NCBI RefSeq assembly: GCF_036669915.1
Contig: NC_089322.1
Span: 18,345,719 to 18,409,718 of the forward strand
Reading direction: 5' to 3'
DNA length: 64,000 nt
From: Pocillopora verrucosa
Taxonomy: Eukaryota > Cnidaria > Anthozoa > Scleractinia > Pocilloporidae
Part shown: positions 1-12,565 of the stretch, in pieces
Numbering within the stretch: position 1 is the first letter of the stretch
Layout of the letters: the number at the start of each line of letters is the position of its first letter
Notes under the pieces: generated by a model
What the model was told of the DNA's origin: nothing
The model's database searches: none
The model's input: the letters and a program-made list of their open reading frames with translations, nothing else
Program-made: the position numbers and the translations under genes

Positions 1-117
1 AACCTGCATGTCACATCCCTGCCTCTCCTAATAAGATGACTTCAACTCGCTCTTTCATTTGTTTCATCAGGTAGTCGGAGTCAAAATAAAACCGGGTACA
101 GTGCATATCAACCTCAA

Positions 118-325
118 AAACTGTACTCCCAAGATCTGACTGTTAAGTCTCCCCTCTCTCTTCTACACATTTCCTTGTAACTTAGTTACAAGAATTTGGT
201 ATTAGATCGAGATAAAAACTTACATGTGATAAGTTTAAACATTCTCACTACCTGTTTGCTGGATAATGTATGAATATTATAGGGAGAATTTACTTGTTAA
301 TCACTTCTGGGAGTTGATGGTTGAA
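118..325. repeat. Degenerate copy of the dispersed TTAACCC-type element
   Basis: It shares internal blocks with other copies in this window: the 'CCCAAGATCTGA' motif, 'ACATTTCCTTGTAACTTAG', 'CCTGTTTGCTGGATAATGTA', and a closing 'GGGAGTTGATGGTT'. The outer TTAACCC terminus is eroded. It lies upstream of the first RPAP3 exon I can see, so it is probably intronic. Apart from this element, I see no convincing exon in bases 1-572. Confidence 0.45.
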
Positions 326-572
326 CAATTTTACCTAACATGACCACATAGTTGGTTGTGAAGTGTGATCACCTTTGTTGGAACATTGACAGTGAGAGAT
401 GTTTTGACAACTTGAGAGGATGGTACAAATCCATGTTTCCCCTAATTTTAAGAATATATTGATGATCAATTATTCATACCATTTACTTTGTGAAATAATT
501 TGGAATCCATGCACAGTGTCATGCAAACATATGGGTTTCTATTGACCATTTATTTTACATTATGTGCTGCAG

Positions 573-3500
573 AACCTTCCTCCTGTAAGGAATCAAGCCA
601 AGAGAAAGAAGAAGAGAAAGAGAGATTCTGACAGAGAAAAACCAGAAGTTGGAACAAGAATAAGCTCCTATGACTACAGATCATGGGATAAATTTGATGT
701 TGTAAGTATTTATTTAAAACTGTCAGCAGTTGGTTTTGGTAACAGTGTATTACTTGCCATTGAGTGTGTGTGCAAGAGTTATTTTTGTTTTGGTTTCATA
801 AATTGAAATCAGGCAACTCTGTGTCAAATGACAATTATTAGTTGTCTGAACCCTTTAACTCCCAAAAGTGATTAGCATGTACTTTCTCCCAATAATATCC
901 ATAGATTATCCAGCAAACAGGTTATGAGAGTACTTAAACTTATCAGGTAGAAGTTGTGATCTTACACCAAATTCTCACATCTAAGTTACAAGGAAATGTG
1001 TAGGAGCTGGAAGGGAGAATTAACGATCAGATCTTGGGAGTGAAAGGGTTAAAATGAATGTGAACATGTATTTATTTGTTATTTGATGTACTCAATTAAT
1101 ATTCAATGGCTCCATCAGGATAAAGTGTTAAAAGACATGGATGAAGCAGATGAAATGAAGACATTTTCCAGTTCTGAAGAAGAGAGTGAGGAGACTGATG
1201 AAGATCTGGAAAATGAGCAAAGATTGCAGAAGGCACTTCTTGAAAAGGACAAGGTAAGATTTGAGTATGTCTGCTAATAACATGGTCATTTAAAATGAAT
1301 CCATATATACTCTTAAAAGAAAGTAAACTGAGCCACTGAGTCCTTGTATTAGAGAATACCAAAATGCCTTGTAAATCAAAAATGACAATGTCAAAGATTT
1401 CTGAATTGTCAAGCCATACATACATGTATGTATTTAATCATATGGATACTAAGTATGTAGATTGGAACATTTGGATGACTTTTTGTCAGTTTGGTGATGA
1501 GGTCAACAGGCTATGTATCAAGGAAAGGAAGTTAAAAAGTTTGATACTTTTGTACCTTGGATATTTTCCTTTGTGTTACCAGTAGTGTTAGTTGTCTCAT
1601 CTTGATTACAATATTAAGAAAATCTTTATTCTTGATACCTGTGATAATATCTGTGGGAATGCTCTTTGGAAGGTTTCCCCACCAGAAATTACAAATAAAA
1701 AAACTAAAAGAAAATAATAAAAATGGATACATACAATGGTTATATGATTTAGAATCTAAAAGGAGAAACAAAAATTAGAACCTAAGTTTTGAATAATAAA
1801 ATATCTTGTGGCCCTTGTTATACCCTCTTCAAGAATTGAATTGTTTTTAACTGAATGTGTTGTTTTGTATTCACAGTCATTTCTCCTCCCAATAGCATAC
1901 TAACTTACTTAGAGATTAACAGGTAGAATCATATCAAACTTAATTTCTTGATTTTACTGAACTTCTATTTACATGTGCATCTACAGGGAAATGCACTTTT
2001 TAAGGAGGGTAAATATGAAGCAGCCATTAACTGCTACACAACTGGAATTCAGTTTGACCCAACAAATGCTGTACTCCCAGCCAACCGGGCAATGTGTCTT
2101 CTAAAATTGAAAAGGTTAGTCTTTTCTCTCAAAAGACTATTTCTTTTAAAGTGATATGAACAGATGAACTGTAAGGTCACTGTACATATGGCAGTGACTA
2201 GAGAAATAATTATGATGATAATGATAATTATATCAATGACACCAGAACTGGTAATGATGAATTTACCTTGACATTGACTGAGACAGTGATAGTGATAATC
2301 ATGATGATGATAATGATGGTCATAATGTTGAAAATTAGATTTAAGAATTAAAAGTAAACAAGCAAAAACCAAAATATTTTTAAAACCCCACCCTTATCCT
2401 TGAGAGCATACATTTACAAATGGTGTTCTTCTTATCAAACTCTGAATCTTATTTGTTATAATTTATTTACAGATATGGGGCTGCTGAAGCAGACTGTAGC
2501 CAAGCCTTGTCCCTGGATGCTTCATACACTAAGGCTTATCTGAGAAGAGGAGCGGCACGCTTTCAGCTTGGAAGGGTGAAAGAAGCCGAGGCTGACTATA
2601 AAGATGTACTGAGACTGGAGCCAAGCAACAAGCAGGCTCAAGAGGAATTGAAAAACATAGCTAAGGTAATGTGCTAGCTCTTGGTCATATTATTTTTAGA
2701 TTCCCTGATATGCATAGAATGGTATACACAGGGTTTCGTAAGGGTTCTGGAAAACCTGGAAAGTCCTGAATTTTTATTTTGGAAAGTCCTGGAAAAAGAC
2801 TACAGGTCCCAGTCAGGTCTGGAAATCAGCTGTAAGAGATCCTCACAGCTATATGGCAGATATATGGCCTGAATTTTTTCAGGTCCTATTTTCAACTACT
2901 CGTTTCAGTAGTGTTCTTAGCAGTGAGGATCTCTTAATTTCATCTCTTCACTGCAGTGCAAATATATGAATTTCATATATCTAAAATCATCATTCAGGCA
3001 CTTAAGTTTTCAGAATTTTCTATATAAGAAATGTATGTAGACTGTAAGGAGAATTGATTTTGAAATATTGGAAATGAAAGGGTTTAAGGTGAAATTTTGT
3101 AGTCATGGAAAAAATTAATTTGGGTCCTGAAAAAGTCCTGAAAAGCCGTTGAAATTTGTTTCTGAAAAAGGATAGGAACCCTACATACATGTAGGTAGCA
3201 ACTGTGTTATTTTATCCCAACTGCATGTACCAATTGTACCACAGTACTTTTTTTTCAAAATCTTTATTTACCGTAAGGTTTTTTTTATTCAGCTGTTGAA
3301 TGAAAAGAGAAAGCAAACAAAAGTTGAAAAAAAGTCACCAAAAAATGAGGAGGATAAAAATTCGCCCACAAAATCCAAGGTGAGAAAGAACCTAAGAAAA
3401 GCTCAGAAAACCTTGACCTCTTCAATATGATTTTGACAAGTCAATTATATAATGGCTGATTACAATAAAGATCAGCATGCAATGAAACTTCAATACCATA

Positions 3501-6500
3501 TACAAATTGATGTAATGGAGGAGATAGCTGTAAGTTGTTGTTAATTTAAGCAGTTTTCTGACTCTTGCAGTAAAACGAGTGAGCTATGGAGTTTAATATT
3601 CTTTTTTCTCAGTCCCCAAGAGCTTGTCCTTTAGATCATCAATTATTAGTGCCAGGCAACCTTATTATTTCTTATATAAAAATGCTCAATAGAACGTTTG
3701 TGGGAACTGAGTAGGTTACCTTGCCTTCTAAAGTTATGAAAACTAGAAACTTCCTAGAAACGTCTTTGACTGGAAGAAGGTCACGACTCTTATTTCCTCT
3801 GATTGCAAGGGGCACTTTTTCAATGTATTGGTATATCAGACAGGGATAAAATTCCTAATTAACCCTTTTCACCCCAACATCAGTTTGCATATTCTCTATA
3901 CTGTTCTGTATACATTTCCTAAGGTACGAACAAGGAGACTTAGTTTACGTTACGTAAACTTTACAGTTACGAGATCTTTTACTTGATGATCATTTGCTTT
4001 ATTCCCGTGACCTTAGTATGTGAATCACAGGTGATGTTGTAAGGAGAAACTAGATGCTTGTCACTCTTAGGGGTTAAAAGGTAAAAAGAGTCGGGTTTTC
4101 ACGAGTTTAGGATTGAAAAAGGATAAGAAAAAAATCTGTCAGTTCCACAGGCACTGGCAGTACTGTCTTGTTAAGGAATCGTATCAGAGAATCACTGCAG
4201 TTTCGAAATAGCTCATCTCCTATCATACAATAAGTGTCTGTTTTCTCCTCAGAAACCCCTTAAAAGGATTGTCATCGAAGAGATTGGAACAGAAAGTGAC
4301 AGTGACCATGAAGAGAGTACGGCCAAAGTTTCAACCAGAGCTCAAATAACAGCCTCTTTGCCAACTGCCGAGACAAGGAATAATTCTAATTCAGCTGGGC
4401 CTGTACATGACTCTGTTCAAGCTAACGTTTTAAAAGTAGAATTAAAAGACAATTCCAGTAAAAATTCTCCTTTGTCATCATCATCATCGCCATTATCCAC
4501 TCAGCCTCCGTCTACTGCGTCCACTGCTCGCGCACAATCTTCCCCGAGGGCATTTGCAGTACCAAAGTCTTCTGCACAATTTCAAGCAGATTGGAGAGCA
4601 CTGCATAAAGAACCTGATAAACTATTTCAGTATTTCAGGGTGAGACTATTAAGTAAACATAATTACAGCTCGTATTAGCTATTGTCAATTGAATGTTATA
4701 TTGCTATGTGACTGTTGCTGACAAAAATGAACGACACTGGATGAATGGCACAAAAATGGTACGACAAGTGTAACCAATAGCTCTAGATTGCGCTTAATAA
4801 ACGTGTGAGGACTCTGTTGAACAGCTGAAAGCCGGGAGAATACGTGAAAAGAAGGCTTTTACAACCCTACATCATACGCTTCAAGAGTGTGCGGCTATCT
4901 AGATTGAAGAGAAACGAAGCGTCCCATTATTAAGGGTGATATTTGTGGTATATATTCTGTCAACCTCCTTGGCCTTCCCTTAGCTTGTTTTTGTTGCTTT
5001 TGTTGTATGTGTTCGTTTATTATGTTTCCTTTGCACACTCCAACTACAGCACACTATTAACAGTGAATGCACTTGCATTTCTGATTTGATAACTCTTTTG
5101 AAAAAAAAACTAACAGCTAAGATGGAAAGAATCTAAGTAACAATGCTTTTTTTTTTTTGCTTCCAGAAAATCAACCCAGAATCTTATCCAAAGTTGTTCC
5201 AACAGTCTCTCGAGTCAGAAATGCTGGTTAAGATAACAAACCTCTTACGCGATTTCTATCTCTCGTAAGTTGAGATTTTGATCAGTTGATGCGAACTCTT
5301 ATGTACAAGTACAGTTGGGAAGGGGTTTTACGTAAGGTTACACCACTACGATTGTGCGCAGGTTTCCAATTTATGATTACAAGAGTCTTGTGGCATTCAC
5401 AGTACCGCCCACGTGCGCTATTGCACTTCACGCGTTTCAAGCGCCTACAATTCCGGCGTATTGCACGCATGCAAAGTGAAATTTACAAAGAACTCCACAC
5501 AATTGCGTTCATAAAAAATACGCGCAATTTAGAATCAGTAAAAAGGCATGTATTGTGCACACGTGTATCGGATGAATTGTGTTTTTCTTAGATGTTCTTC
5601 TTGATTGTTCAAAGTTGATTTGATGATAAGCGCTTGAAGACGATTTGGATCTATTTTTTCCATTAATGCTAAACGCACAACTTTTTTTTAATGCTACACT
5701 GTTCATTCTTTTTTAGAAATGGCCTACCGGTGTTCAAAGAATTGAAATACCTTTCTGAAGTGAAAAGATTCAGCATGGCTGTGATGTTTCTGTCGGACAA
5801 AGATAAGACAGGTGAGTGAACCTAGTGCGACCACTCGCACTAGTTAAGCAACATCATGCTATTTGCATGGAGAGCTGCATGATGCTGTTTCTCATAAAGG
5901 GATAAACGGTAGCTCGAAATCCATTTTAAGCATAACTTGCTTGAACTTGGAATATCGGTGCAACTAATTCGTAGAGCAAGAATGCCTTGTCTTATCTTTT
6001 AAACGTTGGGTCCTACAAGTACAATTTCGCTTCGAGTGATTCCAGAGAACCAAAAAGGGGCTCCTTCTTGGTGTAGAAAACACAAGAAATGTCAATAGAA
6101 CACCGTCTCATTAACCTATTGTTGTCATTGTTTTACTCGTTCTTTTGCCGTTTTGTTCCCTATTGTTTTACGTCAACTGTGTCTTCTACACCGAGTAAGA
6201 GCCCAAAATGGTGTTGTTTTTTTTCGATGTTCAAAGCTATCTTCAAAACATCGACATAACGGTAGCGTGAAGAACTAGTCTGTGCGGAAGCCCAGCCTCC
6301 CAGACATACCTGATGTATGAAGCTTATGATCAGACTACACAATCAAACCTCACTCCTGGGTTCAAACCATTTATTGTATCAAATTCATACTTGATACGTA
6401 GAAAAAGACGCTGTGAAAATAAACAAAAAAGAAAGAAAAGAACAAAAAAACATACACGAATGTTCCTTGGACGGCGCTTGAACCTCCTCCATTTTTGATC

Positions 6501-7921
6501 GTGTATCATGCGAAGAAGAAACGAAAACGGCCGTGAATGAAACGACACGTTTGAAAAGGAATTCCCAACGATGACACAATTTTTTCTGTCAGTTGCCCAA
6601 GTTTTTTCCGTCCACAAGCGTAGTTGTTTTAGCCATACCCAATCCTGCACGACAAAAGGACATTTTTTTCTGTCCAGAACACAGACGTGTTGCTTGTTTA
6701 AGTGTTCTCTAACGAAAAATTTGTGGAGAACTTGGATCATAAGTTGCGATAAATTCGAAAACTAGCTCAAAACCGAAAGTCAGTAAAGAATTGACTTTTT
6801 TAGTAAATGTTTGCTTAAAAATATATTATTTTGTAATATCGGTCTTGTGGACTCACATGTTCAGTCGTGTAAATTTGGATTTTCTAACATGCAATTCTTG
6901 CGCAATTAAGTTTGTTTTTAGACGAGCCTTTTTGCTGGCCAGCTGTTAGGTTTTGTTAATGGAGGGTGACATTGCAAACTCGTTAATTGATTGGTTACAA
7001 TATTTTGGGGCGGTCGGTGACGTATGTCAATCTATGGTCAGAGCTGCTTCCCAACTCTTTCTCTCCCGGAAGTGACCAATAAGGAAATTCTCTTCAACAT
7101 ATTCATATATTTTCAAGCAGAGTAGTAAAAGGAAAGAAAAATATCGGCTAAAAGAATACTGTTGGATTCAACACCGAATTATCAGGGCTAGATGTACGGG
7201 AAATTAATGTTTCACAATTGATAAAGAGATTAAATTGAGTTATTGGCAGTGTAAGAGTTAAACCTGACAACACAGGAGACATGTCAAGGACATTGTTAAG
7301 ACTTAAATTATGTTTTCTCTTGTACTATCAACAGTACCTACACTGTACGTGTTATTTACAGAGTCAATATTACATTGATTCATACAATGCTAAGACTCCT
7401 TATACCTCACTGAACATTATCGATATTAAATAAAACCGTACTGCAGTATTTAAAATGAAACTTAAGTAGTAGAATTCTGAGTTTATTGAAAATTCTGCTC
7501 TTCCTTCTTGTACTTGACAAATTATCTATTGCAGAAGATTGATCTTGAAGTTTTTAATTATTTTACTTAACTTCACAATACAAGTATTTTTCAAGTGTTC
7601 TTTGCAATTATATGTTTCCCATGACAACTGTGTGTCACTTGTGAAGTGACACGGGCAAAGAGAATGTGCAGTTTATCCCCCTGACTTTTGTGACAAAATA
7701 TTAAAGGGATTGCTTCTTAATCTAACCGTCTCCTTTTGAAAGTAATTGGGAGGAAAAAAAATATTCGAAATAATCATTGGTTGAGGTTATTTCATGCGTT
7801 GTGTATGTGTTCTATTGCAGTTATCTGCGACCTTTTACAAAGCATAAAACAAAACAAGGAGGACTGGAACTTAGCGGATGATTATGTCAATAATTTGGCT
7901 ACGAAATATGGAGTATCTTGA
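573..7921 (+). CDS. RPAP3: RNA polymerase II-associated protein 3 (RPAP3), 5' end outside window
   Basis: RPAP3 is the TPR subunit of the R2TP co-chaperone (with RUVBL1/2 and PIH1D1). It recruits HSP90/HSP70 to assemble RNA polymerases, snoRNPs and PIKKs in the cytoplasm. Nine exons join in phase: 573-701, 1119-1253, 1987-2114, 2473-2665, 3293-3379, 4253-4639, 5167-5264, 5717-5811 and 7821-7921 (TGA 7919-7921), giving 450 residues in the window. The first exon starts after an acceptor, so the N-terminus lies upstream; the ATG at 564 is intronic. Exon 1 carries the family signature ISSYDYRSWDKFDV. Exons 2-4 give an acidic linker and one TPR block (GNALFKEGKYEAAINCYT, LPANRAM, KAYLRRGAARFQLG). 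Exon 6 holds a Ser/Thr/Pro-rich linker. Exons 6-9 encode the complete RPAP3_C domain (FQADWRALHKEPDKLFQYFR to VICDLL), which binds RUVBL2 in the human protein. Human RPAP3 has two TPR blocks; only one is visible here. Confidence 0.93.
850..1052. mobile_element. MITE-like element with TTAACCC/GGGTTAA ends (RPAP3 intron)
   Basis: The element runs from CCCTTTAACTCCC to GGGAGTGAAAGGGTTAA, so its ends are inverted repeats. The interior has the family blocks 'CCAGCAAACAGGTTATGAGAG' (reverse of the first copy), 'AAGTTACAAGGAAATGTGTA' and 'CAGATCTTGGGAGTG'. It is about 200 bp with no coding potential, and it sits inside an RPAP3 intron. It was probably mobilised in trans by a DNA transposase. Confidence 0.7.
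2186..2340. repeat. Degenerate GAT/AAT-rich simple repeat
   Basis: An imperfect run of GATGATAAT-type triplets lies in the RPAP3 intron between the two TPR exons. It is low complexity; open frames across it are artefacts. Confidence 0.6.
2722..3189. mobile_element. Non-autonomous element with GTAT-x-AGGGTT ends (RPAP3 intron)
   Basis: The left end GTATACACAGGGTTTCG and right end GGAACCCTACATAC are imperfect inverted repeats. The inside is built of repeated 'GGAAAGTCCTGGAAAA' and 'AAAAAGTCCTGAAAAG' blocks near both ends. There is no coding potential. It looks like a palindromic MITE-type element in the intron after the second TPR exon. Confidence 0.5.
3859..4078. mobile_element. MITE-like element, TTAACCC family (RPAP3 intron)
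   Basis: It starts TTAACCCTTTTCACCCC and ends CTTAGGGGTTAAAAGG. Internal blocks 'AACATCAGT', 'GCATATTCTC', 'ACATTTCCTAAGG', 'TGATCATTTGC' and 'GTAAGGAGAAACTAG' recur in the same order at 28061-28268 and 62873-63057, so this is one dispersed family. Confidence 0.7.
6058..6204. mobile_element. MITE with TIR GGGCTCTTACTTGGTGTAG (RPAP3 intron)
   Basis: The termini GGGCTCCTTCTTGGTGTAG and CTACACCGAGTAAGAGCCC are inverted repeats, followed inward by AAAACACA and its partner TGTGTCTT. A second copy with the same termini lies at 52480-52602, which supports a real element family. The interior is about 100 bp, AT-rich and non-coding. Confidence 0.72.
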
Positions 7922-10900
7922 ACATTTTCCTTGGAAATTTGACACGCCACGACAATATTTACCGATGGATGTCACGTGTGTTTCCTTTAGTGTAAGCCGA
8001 GCAGGCCCAGAGAAAGAGAAATATCAAGTCATTTGTGAATCTTGTTTCGCTATACTTACTTTCAAGTTTATGATGCCGGCGTTATGGGGCTAAATACGAA
8101 CAGCTTTAAAACCCGTTTGAAAGCTGGTTTGTCAAACACGGTTTGGAATTCTCTTCTTCATTTAAGTTGCTTCAACTAATGTTTTTCGACTTCAGATTTA
8201 GCTCAGCGGAAATAAAAATTAATCAATCCTGGAATCTCATGCAGAATTCAGTTTTTCAGTATTCTATTCCTGATTTTTAGTCAGTTCAACTTGGTTAAAT
8301 GAAACATATTTAGAGACCTTCAGATTTCGAGGTGAGTATGAATTTGAGTACGATATTTTTCAATAGTGAAGCAATGGGCTCGACATCACCTGTGTTATTT
8401 TGTTGGGCGAAACGCAATAGCCGTCAACATTATAAGACTATTATTTTTGGTGAAAGAGGTGAAGTGGATAAGAGACACTGAGAAAGATGCAGTCTCAAGT
8501 CGAGCTCTATTGCGTCTATGAAACAAAAACTGTGCACTCTTTTCGGCATATTTTGCTCCAGAAAAGCGCCATGGAGCTTGGCAGAAAATATCACATTTTC
8601 GTAAGTTGTCTTTTAGAAATTGATTCAAATTTCATACGTGCTCGGACTCGGCTTATTATGTGAAGGTCCTTAAATAGTCAACGGAAACTGTTGACCACTT
8701 TGAGATGAACAGATTAAGCACTTAGAGCTTACAAGGTTATTAACGGAACAAATGAATAGCGGAAACTATGATTGATCAGCTAATGTGAAGTGGCGTCAAT
8801 AATGTTCAGTCTTGTTTGTCATGCAGCACCACGAGAACACGCTAAAAACCTTTAAGAAGGACTTAAAAGAAAGAAAAATAAATATAAACCGCGAAATGTC
8901 TTTTAAAAACTGCTACCTGTGAATGTCGATTGTTGAAATTAAACATAAGAAATGTAAATTTTCTTTTAACTTGAAGTAAGGAGTAACTCATGGCACACTT
9001 TCGTAAAAACACCTGTTTCAGAAACCTCCTTGAATGATTTTTCTCGTCGTTTCTAAGCACACTTCTGCGAAGTGGTTTACATCTTCGAGTCGTATCTTTG
9101 ATTGTATGTTATACAGAAAGGCTTAATTTAAGAAAGGAAGAAATGTTGGACAGAACAGAAAACACGTGCGAAACCTTTAAAAGTATTTTTTTCCAGTCCG
9201 TCCTTCTCCCACTTACACTTCTGCGAAGTGGATTGCGGATGTTCGCTTAATATTTTCGATTGGGTTTCGCGTAATGAAACCTAAAAACAGTTAGATTCAA
9301 CGAGAGAAAGGGCAATCATTGCCGTCACTAAAAACGTCATCTGTTCTTTTCTTTTTCCGTAAAAGAAACAGTTCCGCTTAAAAGCGTTAATTCCTTATGA
9401 GATTTCTAACTTTCTTACACGGCTTTAGGTAATGGACATTTTCATATTCAAATAAAGAGTCGGCCTCTTTAAGTGGTTAAAAATTCATCCAGGATAAGAT
9501 TTTTCTTATTCGAATACCCAATTCACGCCACAGCTTAAACATATTTTAAAGCTGTTTTGTTTAACACAATTGAAAATTGTTTGCCTCTCACAGAAGCTGC
9601 TGAAACCGATGTTGGTCGACGTCAAATTTACCACATCGAAAATAAAAGTTAGTGACTTCTTGAACCCCATGGAAAACTCCCTTTTTAGTTCTCTGTTTCT
9701 GATTTTCATCCGATAAAACCCGGTTCAGCTAAACACATTTTGCTGGTATGAATGGGGTATCATTTTGAGAGGACACAACTGCATGTTAAAGACAGGGTCA
9801 AGCAGCTAGCATTGCAATGTTTTGGTTTTCCCACCCGATCAAGTATCGCTAATAAAAATTACAAACTGTGCTTGTAATTTTCGAGATTGATGATGACACG
9901 TCTTGATGCAGATCTTGAATTGGGTTGTATTCCTTGTTGCCAAGAACAAATACACACAAACAAATAAACGGGTATTCAACACTCAAGTAAGTTGTAAGTT
10001 CACCAGAAGCAAAGCGATCCGGAACTTTATTCTTCGCCGCGAAAGTTGTGGAACAAGATAATTTATAGATGCAAAATTCCGGCCAAAACTTACGTTTTAT
10101 TTTATGGTTTATGAATTAAAATCATAATTCGGGCGGAACGTTTGACGTATAATTTGACACACAAGGATGATATTATTACGTCTGTTTCTTAAAGTTTCAT
10201 GCTATCCGTGAATGTAACAGAATTAATTTGCGCTTGGAAAAAATAATTCAACTCCTTTTAATAAGAAAATATACGCCCTAGGACTTAGTTTCGCATGAAA
10301 GGGGACATAAGGGGAAAATACGCATGCTTAGCGCCATCAAGTAAAACTAAATTGTGTTTTCTCTTTTTTTTTTTCATTTCGGCAGCTGGACGGACGATTA
10401 AACGTTTCACAGCCTAATCCATGCTTTTATTTTATTAGTATCGCACCTTCGAAAAAAATATATATAGTTTTTTTTTTAATTTTTGATGTTATTTTCTTTC
10501 CTCTGGTTCAGGGGAAACTTCGAAGAAAGAAAAAATATATATTAAATATCTGTGCGACGTTATAGCAATTGTTTGCTTCACATGTTTCACCTCGAATGCT
10601 AATTTAGCTTGGAAATAGACCATTCTCATTATTTAACCTTTCACAATTGACATATAAATGCCCTTTGTATGACGCAAGTATGAGTACCCTTTCTCAGAGA
10701 GGTGGACTTGCTCTCACTTAATGTTATCTGTGGTGACATGTTTAGATGTAAGTTCTCTATTATTACGACATCTCGGTGACGTTTGCATTTGTAGCGGCAA
10801 AACGTGATTCAACTATACAAATAAGATATATCGAGACTCTTGGCGTGCTGGTCAACACGTCGTATCCGTAGATTTACCGCGAAAAGAATTACTGCAGAAC

Positions 10901-10934
10901 TGCCGTGGAAGGTAACTCGTTTTTTTCTTACCAA
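7922..10934. other. Intergenic region between RPAP3 and the first GPCR
   Basis: I see no supported gene. A poly(A) signal AATAAA near 8208 could end the RPAP3 transcript. Two diverged copies of one sequence lie at about 8110-8310 and 9530-9760. The 15-bp palindromic word CACTTCTGCGAAGTG occurs at 9060 and again at 9220. The rest is AT-rich with no coding signal. Confidence 0.5.
8110..9760. repeat. Two diverged direct copies (about 8110-8310 and 9530-9760)
   Basis: Both copies run in the same order through AAAGCTG-TTTGT-AACAC, a GAAATAAAA block, 'CTTGAA/CTGGAA..CATG.A', 'TTTTTAGT/TTTTTCAGT', 'TTTCTGATTTT' and 'GGTTCAGCTAAACA/CTTGGTTAAATGAAACA'. Identity is only moderate, so this looks like an old duplication of non-coding sequence. 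Confidence 0.4.
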
Positions 10935-11867
10935 ATGAACGCTTCGGACATGTCAGAAACATCCATCAACAGTTCCCTTTCAAATAGCCTACAATCTATA
11001 GACGGACAAAATATAACTAATGCCATTCGTAATATTTTGGTGATCAACTGTGTGGTGAATATTCCCTTGGCTTTAACATCATTTGTTGGGAACACATTGG
11101 TGTTATATGGAGTATGGAAAACACCAACTCTTCGCTCGCCCTCTATTATCTTATTGTGTGGTTTGGCACTCTCTGATCTAGCAGTTGGCATAGTAGCACA
11201 ACCACTTTTTATCGTCAACAATTTGCTTCGAGTGTACTCACAATCCCAAAATGTTAAGGACGTCTTTTCGAGTGTCTACAACACGTTTGGGTACACGTTA
11301 TGTGGAATCTCTCTCTGCACAGTAGCTGTTATAAGCCTAGACAGACTGATCGCCATTGAGAAGGCCCTTGAGTATCCTCGTCTGGTCACGATCCCTCGGG
11401 CGAAACGCGTTCTTGTAACGATTTGGATAATGTGTGTTCTTTTGCCAGCCTTGCAGTTAAGTAGCTTATACATTCGAGTGAGCGCAATTGGAATCGTAAC
11501 TTCGATTTGTCTCGGAGTTTCCACCACTTCTCATCTGTTGATTTACAAAACGGTTCGTTACCATCAACGCACGATTCAGATTCAGGTTCTAGCGGTGGGA
11601 AAGAATACGGATGGCAGTTTGGACAACATGTTGAAGTTTAAAAAATCAGCGCTCAATTCTTTTATAGTATTTCTTGTACTTTTTATCTGCTATTTTCCAT
11701 ATTTTGTTGTTTACGCCATATATTCGCAATCTACGATCAATGGCTTCCTAGCAAGAGGGCTCACCTCAACAATCGTGTTCGTGAACTCTGTGGTAAATCC
11801 ATTTCTTTACTGTTGGCGACTGCGTGAAATTCGAGAGGCTGTGAAACAGACTCGTCCTAAACTTTGA
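10935..11867 (+). CDS. Rhodopsin-like (class A) GPCR, intronless
   Basis: A seven-helix plasma-membrane receptor of 310 residues, ligand unknown. I start it at ATG 10935: the frame is open upstream to 10905, but only from a GTG codon. The N-tail (residues 1-33) has NxS/T sites (NAS, NSS, NIT) and no signal peptide. Class A marks are: TM1 GN at 52-53, TM2 LALSDLAVG with D81, TM3 SLDRL (a DRY variant, R137), TM4 IWIMC, TM6 FICYFPYF (CWxP variant) and TM7 NSVVNPFLY (NPxxY). The residue 25 positions before R137 is serine and ECL2 is short with no cysteine, so the usual TM3-ECL2 disulfide is absent. AATAAA occurs near 11982. It is a tandem paralogue of 14025-14888. It resembles the large anthozoan-specific class A expansions; I cannot assign a ligand class. 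Confidence 0.88.
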   Translation: MNASDMSETSINSSLSNSLQSIDGQNITNAIRNILVINCVVNIPLALTSFVGNTLVLYGVWKTPTLRSPSIILLCGLALSDLAVGIVAQPLFIVNNLLRVYSQSQNVKDVFSSVYNTFGYTLCGISLCTVAVISLDRLIAIEKALEYPRLVTIPRAKRVLVTIWIMCVLLPALQLSSLYIRVSAIGIVTSICLGVSTTSHLLIYKTVRYHQRTIQIQVLAVGKNTDGSLDNMLKFKKSALNSFIVFLVLFICYFPYFVVYAIYSQSTINGFLARGLTSTIVFVNSVVNPFLYCWRLREIREAVKQTRPKL

Positions 11868-12294
11868 TTTTTGTACATTTGTTATTGTGTTTTCACTGAA
11901 AAAAAATCAACATGTGTACAGCCTTATGGGCAATCTCCAGAATTTACCCTATTCAAAGCTTTGGAGGTGATTTGGTGTGAGAAATAAAGCGCTTAATAGC
12001 GATTGCGAAGATTGAAATAGGGGGTCCACACGAACTTCAGAAATTTCAAAGGAGTCTAGCCAACCCTTGGCTTGTTGCAGGAGCCGCTGAGAGCCAAATA
12101 TCACCATCCTCAGCCATACCTGGTAAAGAGGAGAGAGATCCAACACAGGTATGGATTGCAGCCACCCTACCATGAAAAATTGCGGGCTTTTTTTTCTTCT
12201 TACCGAGGATAGGAAAATTGAGGAAAACGTTTTAGTACTTTAAATGAGGGACAGCAAATCGATCTTCATGGTAACAGGGTAACAGGTGGAATTA

Positions 12295-12546
12295 CGTTTA
12301 AAGACTTTAATTCAGTGGCACCTGGTCATACTCTCCTACATTTACTCTCACAACAAGAACAACAATGCAAGGACCAGGTCTTGTGCTTCCTGCAGAAGTA
12401 ACCAGACTCGACTATGGGGTCGTTTAAAGACTTAAATTCAGTGGCACCTGGTCACACTCTCCTATATTTACTCTCACAACAAGAGCAACAATGCAGGGAC
12501 CAGGTCTTGTGCTTACTGCAGAAATAACCAGACTCGACTAGGGGGT
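12295..12546. repeat. Tandem duplication, two units of 126 bp
   Basis: Unit 1 starts at 12295 and unit 2 at 12421, both with CGTTTAAAGACTT(T)AATTC. They differ at only a few positions over 126 bp (for example AAGAACAAC versus AAGAGCAAC), so the duplication is recent. Non-coding. Confidence 0.85.
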
Positions 12547-12565
12547 TGATTTTGATCAAGACTAA

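Noticed and set aside
10905-10934. N-terminal extension of the first GPCR
   Set aside because: It would need a GTG start; the first ATG is at 10935.
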